This document shows, one piece after another, positions 17,154 to 26,145 of a DNA stretch of 64,000 nucleotides. Under the pieces are notes generated by a model, which saw only the letters and a program-made list of their open reading frames with translations, did not search any database and had not been told where the DNA came from. Source of the stretch: WHTK01 sp965197795 (GTDB taxonomy: Bacteria; Chloroflexota; Dehalococcoidia; DSTF01; WHTK01); NCBI GenBank assembly GCA_965197795.1, contig OZ240228.1, positions 992,001 through 1,056,000 on the forward strand, given 5' to 3'. Position 1 is the first letter of the stretch. Every line of letters begins with the position of its first letter. A program made the translations under genes and the position numbers.

Positions 17154-18416
17154 TTAGGACGCGGCCTCGGCGAGCGGGGTTTGGCGCTGCTTGAGTGCTC
17201 CCGACCGATAGACCCAGCGGAGCCTCCCGCTCAACACCAGGGTTGCGATTGTGAGGAGTACGAAGGAAAGGCCCAGCACAAGGAATACACCCTGCACGTG
17301 CCAGGCATCGGCGAAGTAGCCGTTTACCAGGGCAAAGACGGCCATCATGCCGGAATTGTTCATCGTGTAGACACCCATCGCTCTGCCACGCAGCCTGTCA
17401 GGAACCGTCTCCAGCAGCATGACTTCCGACATGGACATGAAGGCTGCCTGGCTCCCTCCGGCGAGCGCGAGTCCAAGCAGGGCAAAGGACGGGGATTGGG
17501 AGAGGGCGACGATGACAAGCGATATGCCGCTCAGCAGCGCCGCGACCAGGAGCGTATTACCGCGAGTCGAGGAGCCACGAATCGAGGCGATGGCCAGAGT
17601 CGCCGTAAGCCCGCCCGCACCGACAGCCATGAACATATAGCTGAACAGGGCTTCACCCCCTCCCAGTTCCTCGTTAGCAAGACTGGGGAGAAGGGAATCG
17701 ATGGACATTGTCATGGCGCAATGGATTGCTACAAAGGCGACCATGAGGTTTATCGGGGAGACCCGCGTCATATATCGCAGGCCCTCTTTGAATTCGGACG
17801 CTATTGTCGATGTTGCGCCTGCTTGCCTCGGGCTGCCGGTCTTGGGGAGGCGCAGAACTATCGAAGCCGCAACGCCATAAAGCGCCGCGGAACAGAGAAA
17901 GACTCCCTCAGCGCCAACTCCTGCGAGCAGTGGGGCTGCCAGCAGCGGTCCAAAGACCCTGGGTCCTCGCATCGCCGCGTTACGCAACGAAACAGCGTTC
18001 AGCAAGTCCTCCGGCGGCACCAGGCTTGGTGTCATCGCGCGGCCGGCTGGTTGACCCATCGAGCGTCCGAAACTGGCGACCAGGGCTAGAAGGACGACTT
18101 GCCAGACTTCGACCACGCCAGCAATCGTTATCGCGGCGAGAAATAGATTCGTCACCATCGGTGCGAACATGCTGGACAGAAGCAACGCCCTACGGTCGAT
18201 ACGGTCAGCCAGGATGCCCCCAAACGGGACCATCACGAACGTGCCGAAGAATCCTGAAAAGGTGACGAGAGCCACCGCGAACGCGGAATCAGACAGTTGG
18301 AAGACCAGCCAGGCTCGGCCAACCGCCATCGCCCACTGGGAGACTCCCCCGAGCACCATCGCGGACCATAGAATTCGAAAACCAGGGTGCTTCAGGGACC
18401 AGAAAATACTTTTCAT
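17154..18416 (-). CDS. MFS transporter, drug or siderophore exporter type
   Basis: A 420-residue integral membrane protein with about 12 hydrophobic helices. The loop between helices 2 and 3 reads 'FGGILADRIDRRALLLSSM', the classic MFS 'G-x-L-A-D-R-x-x-R-R' motif near residue 65. The repeat in the second half is 'LLETVPDRLRGRAMGVYTM' near 340. The overall form is like EntS and other proton-driven exporters. It starts with ATG at 18416. It is isolated, converging with the aldo/keto reductase and separated by 31 bases from the RdhA-like gene upstream, with which it may share a transcript. Substrate unknown. Confidence 0.85.
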   Translation of the reverse strand: MKSIFWSLKHPGFRILWSAMVLGGVSQWAMAVGRAWLVFQLSDSAFAVALVTFSGFFGTFVMVPFGGILADRIDRRALLLSSMFAPMVTNLFLAAITIAGVVEVWQVVLLALVASFGRSMGQPAGRAMTPSLVPPEDLLNAVSLRNAAMRGPRVFGPLLAAPLLAGVGAEGVFLCSAALYGVAASIVLRLPKTGSPRQAGATSTIASEFKEGLRYMTRVSPINLMVAFVAIHCAMTMSIDSLLPSLANEELGGGEALFSYMFMAVGAGGLTATLAIASIRGSSTRGNTLLVAALLSGISLVIVALSQSPSFALLGLALAGGSQAAFMSMSEVMLLETVPDRLRGRAMGVYTMNNSGMMAVFALVNGYFADAWHVQGVFLVLGLSFVLLTIATLVLSGRLRWVYRSGALKQRQTPLAEAAS

Positions 18417-18447
18417 GGGGTCGGTGGGACGTCCAAGTCAGCCCATT

Positions 18448-19413
18448 CTAGCCGCTCGAGCCGCGTTTGGTCAGAAGCTTGTCGGCTAGAAGCGGACCCT
18501 GTCCGGGCTCGCTCCAGGGACAGACCTCGATGCAGATTGCGCAGCCTAGCGTCTTGACGAAGTAGGGCACGCATCGATCGAAGTCGACATACCATTTGCT
18601 CTGACCGCGAACCGTCTGCTTCTCCTCGAAGATAGCGCTCGGAGGGCAGTCGATGACGCAGCGGCGGCAGTTGAGGCAAAGGTCCTCGACGCCGAAGTCC
18701 ACCGGCTCGTCCGGCTGCAACGGCAGGTCGGTCAGGACGTCCGCGAGGCGGAAGTTGGAGCCGTACTCCTTGCTGATCATCGAGCCGTGCTTGCCAAGCT
18801 GACCCAGGCCGGCGCTGATCGCGAGCGGGATGTGCAGAATCTCGGTGCTGTTTGGGTTGCCGTAGGCCTTGGCCGGCCAGCCCAGAGACCGGATATTCTC
18901 GCCCAACCGCACGGCTACGCGAGAGATCTCCTTGTAGGTGCGCATCACCTCAACGGCGGCTCGTTGCTGCGGTACGTGCTTCATCTCTTCGCGATTCATC
19001 TGCATGCCGAGGCAGATGGCGTACTTGTAGGGCACGTCCTGGCCCTCGTAGAGCGCTTCATCAGGGATCGCCGTGATGCCGACCAGCTCGGCGCCGTATT
19101 GCCGGGCGTAGTCCTTGATCCGCCGTGACATCGCGGCCGGCTCGTTGCTGACGCGCTCCTCTGCGACCTGGCCCTGCTGCCGTCGTAATAGCCACGTGTT
19201 GGCGGCCATGTGACGCACCACCGGCCACGGATTGATCACGCTGAAGAAGTCATCCAGCGCCTTCCAGGCGAGATGCTCTCCGGTGGCATTGTGGAAGACA
19301 TGGCGAGCGCGTATCTTCTCGCGCTCTCCCAGCCCGTTGATCTGATTGCCGGACTCCGGTGGCGTCTTGTAACCGAAGGCGTAATCCGCCGGCGGTGGAT
19401 TCTCCGGTTTCAT
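18448..19413 (-). CDS. Reductive-dehalogenase-like 4Fe-4S protein
   Basis: A 321-residue protein with the two C-terminal cluster motifs of reductive dehalogenases and epoxyqueuosine reductase: 'CLNCRRCVIDCP' (about 244-255) and 'CVPYFVKTLGCAICIEVCPW' (about 279-298). In the centre 'KDYARQYGAELVGITAIPDE' and 'GQLGKHGSMISKEYGSNFRL' are typical of the corrinoid-binding core. There is no Tat signal, so it is a cytoplasmic homologue, unlike respiratory RdhA. The ATG follows GGGAG, and its first bases overlap the stop of the small gene at 19410-19637 (ATGA). A reductive dehalogenation or related cobamide-linked reaction is plausible; the substrate is unknown. Confidence 0.75.
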   Translation of the reverse strand: MKPENPPPADYAFGYKTPPESGNQINGLGEREKIRARHVFHNATGEHLAWKALDDFFSVINPWPVVRHMAANTWLLRRQQGQVAEERVSNEPAAMSRRIKDYARQYGAELVGITAIPDEALYEGQDVPYKYAICLGMQMNREEMKHVPQQRAAVEVMRTYKEISRVAVRLGENIRSLGWPAKAYGNPNSTEILHIPLAISAGLGQLGKHGSMISKEYGSNFRLADVLTDLPLQPDEPVDFGVEDLCLNCRRCVIDCPPSAIFEEKQTVRGQSKWYVDFDRCVPYFVKTLGCAICIEVCPWSEPGQGPLLADKLLTKRGSSG

Positions 19414-19637
19414 CGTTCTCCCGTCACGGCCGCGTCGCGATGCTGCGTCGGTCCCTGTTCATTCAGCCACAGGACCTCGCCTAGCCGCGCTTGCTGGCGA
19501 TATTTATTGCGGACGCGCCGTCCCTCGGTGAAGTACTGCAGCAGCATCCGGGCGATGCTCGCTAGCAGGCGCAAATCCCGGCGCAGCTTGTTAAGGAACC
19601 CGCCCGATTCACCGGCACGGTTGTCGAGGGTGTGCAT
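19410..19637 (-). CDS. Small basic protein coupled to the RdhA-like gene
   Basis: A 75-residue, Arg-rich helical protein ('NKLRRDLRLLASIARMLLQY', 'VRNKYRQQARLGEVLWL') with no membrane helix. Its TGA overlaps the ATG of the RdhA-like gene by four bases, which implies coupled translation and is the main reason to accept it. It is not RdhB, which is a hydrophobic anchor. No strong ribosome site is seen before its ATG. Possibly a partner or assembly factor; not recognised. Confidence 0.5.
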   Translation of the reverse strand: MHTLDNRAGESGGFLNKLRRDLRLLASIARMLLQYFTEGRRVRNKYRQQARLGEVLWLNEQGPTQHRDAAVTGER

Positions 19638-19759
19638 GGCTGGGAGGATAGCACTCAGCCGGAGTCCGATTTACAGGCGCCGGGCTAGCATTGGGTCGCT
19701 AGCGTCCGGCTAAGTGGCTATAATTCACAGCAATAAACGCGAACGAAAAGGAGCATGCA

Positions 19760-20191
19760 ATGGCCATCCACCTTAACCACACGATCGTCCCGGCACATGA
19801 CAAGGAGAAGTCAGCCAAATTCATGGCCTACATCATGGGCCTGGAGTACGACGGCCTCTTCGGTCACTTTGCCCCCGTGAAGATCGATGAGCACCTCGCG
19901 CTGGACTTCGATAACCGCGAGAACTTCCAGAGCAGCCACTACGCTTTCCTTGTAACGGACGAGGACTTTGACGCCATCCTGGGCCGCGTTCAGGGCGAAG
20001 GATTGAAGTACGGCAGCTCACCGTTCGCGCAGGACGACATGGAGATCAACCACCGTCACGGCGGGCGGGGCTTCTACTTCCGAGATGAGAACAGCCACAG
20101 CTGGGAGTTCATCACCCACACGTACGTTAAGGAAGAGATGACCGGCGACATCGGCCGTCCGGCGGGAGCTTCGACAGCTTCGGGAAGATAG
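19760..20191 (+). CDS. VOC superfamily protein (glyoxalase/dioxygenase fold)
   Basis: A 143-residue single-gene VOC protein made of two beta-alpha-beta-beta-beta units. The first strand 'HLNHTIVPAHDKEKSAKFMA' carries the likely first metal ligand His. The C-terminal strand 'GFYFRDENSHSWEFITH' carries the closing Glu. A TATAAT lies at 19719-19724, and AAAAGGAG precedes the ATG. It could be an isomerase, lyase or extradiol-type enzyme, and the sequence gives no substrate. A strong terminator follows at 20280. Confidence 0.82.
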   Translation: MAIHLNHTIVPAHDKEKSAKFMAYIMGLEYDGLFGHFAPVKIDEHLALDFDNRENFQSSHYAFLVTDEDFDAILGRVQGEGLKYGSSPFAQDDMEINHRHGGRGFYFRDENSHSWEFITHTYVKEEMTGDIGRPAGASTASGR

Positions 20192-20279
20192 CCAAGAGGT
20201 AGCCTCACGCCTCCAGGCTCGATGATCCTGCCCAGCGTTTCAGGGTGGGTCCCGGCCAAGGTGCTTCGAAAAGAATGAC

Positions 20280-20307
20280 AAAGGCGGTGGCTGATGCCAC
20301 CGCCTTT
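20280..20307 (+). terminator. Hairpin terminator after the VOC gene
   Basis: A perfect 12-base stem (AAAGGCGGTGGC / GCCACCGCCTTT) closes a four-base loop, with a T-rich tract after it. The stem starts with AAA, so it could act in both directions. Confidence 0.8.
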
Positions 20308-20384
20308 GCTTTGCCGTTGACAGCCCCATCGACGCCGCGACATGATCGTGCATTCGCTTACGAGACACCGGAGGGTGAGGAAGT

Positions 20385-21230
20385 ATGACCACTGTTAAAG
20401 CAGAAGAGAAGCAGGTCAACGTCAACGGCGTACGTTTGGTCTATCTCGATTGGGGCAACGAAGGCAGGACGCCGCTCGTGTGCCTGCACGGTCACGGCAG
20501 CCAGGCTCACGTATTCGATGAGTTCGCCGAGGCGATGTCGCCGCACTACCACGTACTGTCGCTGAATCAGCGCGGTCACGGCGGCAGCGAGTGGCCGGCT
20601 TCCGGCTACAACCGTTTGAGCTTCGTCGAGGACCTCGCTGCCTTTGTCGACGAGCTGGCGCTCTCCCGCTTCGTCGTGGTCGGCCTTTCGATGGGCGCCT
20701 GGCATGCTTTGCTCTATACGCCGGATCACCAGGACCGGGTGGAGCGCATCATCATGGGCGACATAGCGCCGGAGCCGACGAAGCAGTTCGCAGCGTACTG
20801 GGCCAACCGAGCACCGGCGCCGTTGGAGTTCGCGGATTTCGACGCCATGCTGGCCTGGGGCCGAGCCGGTAATCCTCGGATCAGCGACGAGCGGCTGCGC
20901 AAGGACGTGCTGGACAAGGTGTATCAGCGGCCTGACGGCACTTGGACCCACAAAGCCGACCCGAGGATCCTCGCCGACCCATTGGTCGATATGACCGATC
21001 CTGCTTACTTCGAGCGCTACTGGCAGGCGTTGGCGGCTATCGAATGCCCGATCATGGCAGTTCGTGGCGGCTTGAGCCCTATGGTCTCGGACGAGGTCAA
21101 TCAGCGCATGGCGCGCGACGCCAAGGACTTCGCGACCGTCGATATCCCGGATTCGGGACACCCGTTGACCACGGACCAGCCGGCCGCGTTCATCGCGGTG
21201 ACGCGTTCCTTCCTCGGCGTTCCGGCCTAG
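20385..21230 (+). CDS. Alpha/beta hydrolase
   Basis: A 281-residue hydrolase. 'LVCLHGHGSQAHVFDEFA' near residue 32 forms the oxyanion hole, 'VVGLSMGAWHALLY' near residue 100 is the nucleophile elbow (Ser in G-L-S-M-G), and 'DIPDSGHPLTTDQP' holds the catalytic His. The 'W-G-N-E-G-R-T-P-L' opening is typical of epoxide hydrolases, haloalkane dehalogenases and C-C bond hydrolases. ATG 20385 is preceded by GAGG. It is transcribed alone and converges with hyuB, with 12 bases between stops. Substrate unknown. Confidence 0.85.
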   Translation: MTTVKAEEKQVNVNGVRLVYLDWGNEGRTPLVCLHGHGSQAHVFDEFAEAMSPHYHVLSLNQRGHGGSEWPASGYNRLSFVEDLAAFVDELALSRFVVVGLSMGAWHALLYTPDHQDRVERIIMGDIAPEPTKQFAAYWANRAPAPLEFADFDAMLAWGRAGNPRISDERLRKDVLDKVYQRPDGTWTHKADPRILADPLVDMTDPAYFERYWQALAAIECPIMAVRGGLSPMVSDEVNQRMARDAKDFATVDIPDSGHPLTTDQPAAFIAVTRSFLGVPA

Positions 21231-21242
21231 GTGCTCAGCCGG

Positions 21243-22811
21243 TTATTCGCCCCAACCGCCGCCGCCGGGCGTCTCGACGGTGAGGTGATCGCCCGCCTCA
21301 ACGCTGCGGATCGCCTTGGAGGGCAAGGGCACTTGCTCACCGGAGCGCCGGGTCAGGAAATTACGGCCGGTGCTGCCCGGCTGGCCGCTATTGAGGCCCC
21401 AGGGCTGTACCTGACGACGCTCGGTCATCAGGGTCACCTGGGCCGGCGCCAGGAATTCGTAGGTGCGGCGTAATCCGTCCCCGCCCCGCTGACGGCCGGG
21501 GCCTCCGGTCGCCTCTCGTATTGTGTACTCGGTGACGCGCAACGGATAGGCGGTCTCGATGCTCTCGATCGGCGTGTTCAGCGTGTTGGTCATGTGCGTG
21601 TGCACGGCGCTGAGGCCGGCGTAGTTGGGTCCGGCGCCGGCGCCACCGCCCAGCGTTTCGTAGTAGGTGAACGGGCGGTTGCGCTCCGAGTCGAAGCCGC
21701 CCGCCGCGACGTTGTTCATCGTGCCGCTACTGGCCGCCGGTATGACCTGTGGCAGCGCCTGGGCCAGCGCGCCGAGCACCACGTCTACGATGCGCTGTGA
21801 CGTCTCGACGTTGCCGGCGGAGACGGCGTGGCCGGCGCTGGGCCAGACGACGCTATTTTCCGGCAGGCGCACCTCAACGGGCCGGAAACAACCGGCGTTG
21901 AGCGGCGCATCGCCGCCCAGGAGGCAAAGCACGGCGTAGTAGACCGCCGACTGCGTGACGGCCGGTACCGCGTTGACCGAGCCGGGACGCTCTGGCGACG
22001 AGCCGCTGAAGTCGGCGTGTAGTTCGCCGTCGGCGACGGTCAACCGCACGCGAATTGGGACCTGACCCGCCGAAACGCCATCGTCGTCCAGGTAGTCCTC
22101 GAATTCGTACTGGCCGGGCGGCACCAGTTGCAGCCGAGCTCGTGTCAGACGCTCGGCGTAATCCTGCAGCTCGGTCATGCGGCGGCGTAGAACGCGCACG
22201 CCGTGCTGGTCGGCCAGTTCGGCCAGCCGGCGCTCGCCGGTACGCTGAGCCGCCACCTGGGCCTGAAAGTCGCCGCGTCTTTCATCCGGCGTACGTACGT
22301 TGCGCAGGATCAGGGCGAGGATGTCTTCCTCGAGCCGTCCGGCGGTGTACAGCCGCACCGGCGGGATGATCAGACCCTCCTGCACCAGCTCGCTGGCCAG
22401 CGGCATCGAACCGGGGCTCATGCCGCCGATGTCGGACTGATGCGCTCGGGAGGCCACGTAACCGATCAGCCGGCGCGTGCGGCCGTTGGAGAACACCGGC
22501 GAGACCATGGTTACGTCCGGCAGATGCGAACCGCCCAGGTAAGGGTCGTTGAGCACCATGAGGTCGCCGGGCGAGAACGGCGCCAACCGCTGCACCGCTT
22601 CGACCGAGGCCGGCATGGCGCCGAGGTGGACCGGGATGTGAGCAGCCTGTGCGACCATCATGCCTGCGTGGTCGAATACGGCGCACGAGAGGTCGCGCCG
22701 CTCGCGGATGTTGGGCGAAAGGCTGGAGCGCACCAGCGCCGCGCCCATCTCGTCCGCTATCGACGAGAACAGGGCATTGAATACTGATAGCGATACGGGA
22801 TCGAAGGCCAT
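21243..22811 (-). CDS. hyuB: Hydantoinase B / oxoprolinase family subunit
   Basis: A 522-residue protein of normal length for the HyuB subunit of ATP-dependent hydantoinases, 5-oxoprolinase and acetone carboxylase relatives. It starts 'DPVSLSVFNALFSSIADEMG' and contains 'VRSSLSPNIRERRDLSCAVF', 'NDPYLGGSHLPDVTMV' near residue 86 and the Gly-rich end 'SVEAGDHLTVETPGGGGWG', all hallmarks. Together with HyuA it opens cyclic amide rings using ATP. It starts one base after the HyuA stop. The exact substrate (hydantoin, oxoproline or another lactam) is not shown by the sequence. Confidence 0.92.
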   Translation of the reverse strand: MAFDPVSLSVFNALFSSIADEMGAALVRSSLSPNIRERRDLSCAVFDHAGMMVAQAAHIPVHLGAMPASVEAVQRLAPFSPGDLMVLNDPYLGGSHLPDVTMVSPVFSNGRTRRLIGYVASRAHQSDIGGMSPGSMPLASELVQEGLIIPPVRLYTAGRLEEDILALILRNVRTPDERRGDFQAQVAAQRTGERRLAELADQHGVRVLRRRMTELQDYAERLTRARLQLVPPGQYEFEDYLDDDGVSAGQVPIRVRLTVADGELHADFSGSSPERPGSVNAVPAVTQSAVYYAVLCLLGGDAPLNAGCFRPVEVRLPENSVVWPSAGHAVSAGNVETSQRIVDVVLGALAQALPQVIPAASSGTMNNVAAGGFDSERNRPFTYYETLGGGAGAGPNYAGLSAVHTHMTNTLNTPIESIETAYPLRVTEYTIREATGGPGRQRGGDGLRRTYEFLAPAQVTLMTERRQVQPWGLNSGQPGSTGRNFLTRRSGEQVPLPSKAIRSVEAGDHLTVETPGGGGWGE

Positions 22812-22812
22812 C

Positions 22813-24785
22813 TCAACTTTTCTCCAGGATCATGCTGCCGGAGCCATCTATAAGGCCGCACCAGCCCGGCAGGATCAGTGTCGTGCTATCCAGCTGCGAG
22901 ACGATGGCCGGCCCCGGAATGAGGTTGCCGGCCAGGAGCGCCTCTCGCTCGTAAACGGGCACCTGCTGGGCGGATTCCAGCAGGACCTTACGGCGGCCGC
23001 GCAGGGCGGCGCTGGGGTCCGTGGAGCCCGCGGGCAGCTCAGCCAGCGGCGCCGGTTGCCTGACCACACGCGCCCGCAAGCGCAGAGTAATGGCCTCGAC
23101 GGTTCTCTGGACGCTGTGGTGGCCGTAGCGGCGCCGGTGCTGCTCGTGAAAAGCGTCCAGGAGCTGTTGCACGTCGCTACCGGCCAGCGGCACCGTCAGC
23201 TCATAGCCCTGGCCCTCGTAGCGCATGTCGACGGCGGGCTCCAGAAGCGCAGCCTTGCCGAGCTCGGCCTGCGCCCGCCGTGACAGGTCTGCCAGCCTGG
23301 CGTCGATCTCTTGGATCAGTATCGCGTCGGTAGCCTCTACCGATCGGCCTTCCAGTGGGGCGGAATAGTCACGCATGGCTTCAGCTGAGACCATGCCCGC
23401 GGCGGAGAGGACGCCCGGATACGGCGACACCAGCACGCGCCGTATGCGCATGGACTCGGCCAGCTCGCAGGCATGCAGCGGGCCGGCTCCGCCAAAAGCG
23501 ACGACGGTGAACTCGGACGGGTCGTAGCCGCGCTCGACGGAAACCAGACGCAGGGCGCTGGCCACCACCGTGTTGGCCACCGTAAGGATGCCCTTCGCCG
23601 CCTGCTCGACCGAACCGATGTCCAAGGCCTCGAGAGCGCGTCCTGAGGCGGTGCCGTCTACAGCGAATCTGCCACCCAAGAACGAAGCCTCGCTGAGTCG
23701 ACCCAGCGCCAGGTGGGCGTCGGTGACGGTAGCCGGGCCACCGCGCCCGTAGGCCGCCGGACCCGGGTCGGCGCCGGCTGACTGCGGCCCGACCCGCAGC
23801 GCCCCGCCCGCGTCTATCCAGGCGATGGAACCGCCGCCTGCCCCCACGGAGTGTACGTCTACCGCCGGCAAGCGCACCGGCAGGTCCGCGATCGACCATT
23901 CGCTGGTGACGGGAATGCGGCCTGGGCAGAGGCAGACGTCCGTCGAGGTGCCGCCGATATCGAGTGTAATCAGGTTTTTGAATCCCAGCCGCTGCCCAGC
24001 CGTGAAGGCACCGGCGACGCCCGCTGCCGGGCCGGAGAGCAGCGTGTTGGCCGCCAGGTCGCCGGCCTGCTGAGAGGTCAAGGTTCCGCCGCTCGATTGC
24101 ACGATCGAAAGCGATTGGCAGCCGGCGCCTTGCAGCCCCGACTCCAGTTGGGAGAGATAGGCGCGCATCTTGGGCGCGACGTATGCGCTGAGCACGGTGG
24201 TTGAGGCGCGCTCGTATTCGCGCGGCTCAGGCAGCACTTCGCTCGACAGCGCAACCTCGAAGCCGGCACGCCGCAGCGCCGCGCCGATGCGAGCCTCGTG
24301 CTCGTCGTTGAGGTAGGAGAACAGCAGGCAGACCGCCGCGGACTGCACCTGGTTCTGCTTCAGGTCGACGATCAACCGCTCGATCTTGTCGCCGGCCAGA
24401 GGCCAGAGGACGCGGCCCTGGTGATCGATGCGCTCCTCCGCCTCGAAGCTCAACTCCCGCGGTACCAGCGGCGGCGGCCGCCACGGCTCCAGGTCGTAGA
24501 TCCGCGGCCGCGCCTGCCGCCCGATCTCCAGTAGGTCTCGAAACCCGGCAGTAGTGACCAGCGCAACACGTGCGCCATCGCGCTCTAGCACAGTGTTGGT
24601 CGCGACGTTGAGCCGTGCACCACCTCTTCGGGCTGCCAGCCATTGGCGACGATGCCTGCCATTATCGCTTCGGCCGGGTTGGACGGCGTCGACGGCTGCT
24701 TGTGCACCTCGAGCTTGCCGTCGCGTAGCAGGTAGAAGTCGGTAAACGTACCGCCCACGTCGACACCGAGGATCGCGTTGCCCAT
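22813..24785 (-). CDS. hyuA: Hydantoinase A / oxoprolinase family subunit, one-base frameshift
   Basis: The N-terminus 'ILGVDVGGTFTDFYLLRDGK' (ATP-binding phosphate 1 loop) is in one frame, and the remaining 592 residues ('LERDGARVALVTTAGFRDLL' onward) are in the next. Between them the conserved 'HGSTVATNT' motif is broken at 24605, where ACGTCGCG needs one more G (ACGGTCGCG). With that base the protein is about 657 residues, the usual size. Later motifs include 'TLDIGGTSTDVCLC' and 'VAFGGAGPLHACELAES' (actin-like ATPase fold). It provides the ATPase half of the HyuAB complex. This site is the clearest proof of homopolymer loss in the assembly. Confidence 0.9.
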
Positions 24786-24900
24786 GGCTAGAGTCTAGAC
24801 GGCAAGTGCGACCGAGAACAGGCGGGCTCGGGATACGAAATCGAGCGTTGCACCTATCATGGGCTAGTCGAGCGTATGCTTCGCGCTAACGGGAGGCGTC

Positions 24901-25065
24901 ATGCTTTCGACCGAACATAACGAGCTACTGACCCGCACCGGACCGGCAACGCCGATGGGCGAGCTGTTCCGCCGCTTCTGGCTGCCGGCACGTTGACAGT
25001 GCTGAGCGCCGATTACTAGAGTGACGCCGACCCGCTGGGTCCGTTACGGCTGACTGGAGAAGTCC
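24901..25065 (+). pseudogene. Remnant 5' end of a Rieske oxygenase gene
   Basis: A GGGAGG site and ATG at 24901 start 'MLSTEHNELLTRTGPATPMG' then 'ELFRRFWLPAR' and a stop at 24994. This aligns with the first 32 residues of the Rieske enzymes at 2890 and 56051. After the stop, 'ADPLGPLRLTGEV' in the following bases resembles the next conserved segment 'DCPPVRVRLLGED'. Everything else, including the Rieske ligands, is gone, and the LLM gene begins at once. It is a deletion remnant that still has its translation start. Confidence 0.7.
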
Positions 25066-26145
25066 GTGAAGTTCGGTTTGTTCATGCTCACTCACGCCCC
25101 CGACGGTGGCCCAGAGGCGACCGTTTATCAGAACGCGCTCGATCTGGCGCAGCTGGCCGACGGGCTTGGCTTCGAAGCGGTGTGGCTGGCCGAGCACCAC
25201 TTCTCCAGCTACGGCTATACGCCGAACCCGCTGATGTTCGCGGTAAAGGTGGCATCCGTGACGGAGCGCGTGCGCATCGGCACCGCCGTGGTCGTCGTCC
25301 CGCTGTACCACCCACTGCGCCTGGCCGAGAACATCTCCTTCGCCGACCATCTCACCGGCGGACGGCTGGAGGTGGGCTTCGGCCGAGGCTACCAGCAATA
25401 CGAGTTCCAGCGCTTCGAGACGGACCTGGACGCTAATCGCCAGCACTTTGACGAAGGCCTGGAGATCATCAGCAAGGCGCTGACGCAGGAAGAGTTCTCC
25501 CATCACGGCAGCGTCTACACCGTCCCCGAGACGACGCTGTTCCCGCGGCCGCTGCAGCAGCCGCACCCGCCGTTCTGGATCGCCGCGCAGAGCCCGGACA
25601 ACATCGCCGCCACCGTACGGCGAGGCTTCAGGTGCATCACGGGCGGCTCCAGCGCTCCCACGGGCCGGATCGTCGCGAACTGGGAGTCCTTCCGTGACGC
25701 GGTGGACGAATCGGGCGCGGGCTGGCCTCAGGAGTTCGCGGTTCAGGCCCAGGTCTACGTATCCGAGTCCGAGGAAGACGCGCGCGAGCAACTAGAGAAC
25801 GCGTTGTGGCACTTCCGCATGGTCGATGCCCTGCGCAACAACCGCCAGAAGGTCATTAAGGGTGTCGCTCTGGAGGAACGGCTCGTGGAGGAGCCCGACC
25901 CCGACGTCATGTACGACGAGTGGCTCCTGTTCGGCACACCCGAGACCGTCAGCAGGAAACTACAGCGGCTGCTCGACCTGACCGGCATCACTTACCTGAA
26001 CTGCGTCTTCTCTATCGGCCGCCTGCCACAGGACAAGGTGCTGCGGTCGATGAACCTATTCGCCAACGAAGTCATGCCCGGCTTCTGCGACAAGGTCGGC
26101 CGGCAATCACCCGCCGCAGCCCAGCAGCCGAGCAGCCTCGGGTGA
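25066..26145 (+). CDS. LLM-class flavin-dependent oxidoreductase (luciferase-like)
   Basis: A 359-residue TIM-barrel flavoprotein. 'KFGLFMLTHAPDGG', 'FEAVWLAEHHFSSYGYTPNP' near residue 38 (active-site His pair), 'RIGTAVVVVPLYHPLRLAEN' near 73 and 'GRLEVGFGRGYQQYEF' near 101 are the family signatures of FMNH2-dependent monooxygenases. It starts at GTG 25066 after TGGAGAAG. Its stop overlaps the GTG of the aldolase gene by four bases, so both are translated as a unit: a monooxygenase followed by an aldolase suggests ring or chain cleavage. It has replaced most of the Rieske gene whose remnant lies directly upstream. Confidence 0.9.
   Translation: MKFGLFMLTHAPDGGPEATVYQNALDLAQLADGLGFEAVWLAEHHFSSYGYTPNPLMFAVKVASVTERVRIGTAVVVVPLYHPLRLAENISFADHLTGGRLEVGFGRGYQQYEFQRFETDLDANRQHFDEGLEIISKALTQEEFSHHGSVYTVPETTLFPRPLQQPHPPFWIAAQSPDNIAATVRRGFRCITGGSSAPTGRIVANWESFRDAVDESGAGWPQEFAVQAQVYVSESEEDAREQLENALWHFRMVDALRNNRQKVIKGVALEERLVEEPDPDVMYDEWLLFGTPETVSRKLQRLLDLTGITYLNCVFSIGRLPQDKVLRSMNLFANEVMPGFCDKVGRQSPAAAQQPSSLG

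Noticed and set aside
22203..22787. Long plus-strand frame within hyuB
   Set aside because: Antisense shadow of a high-GC gene with conserved sequence on the other strand.
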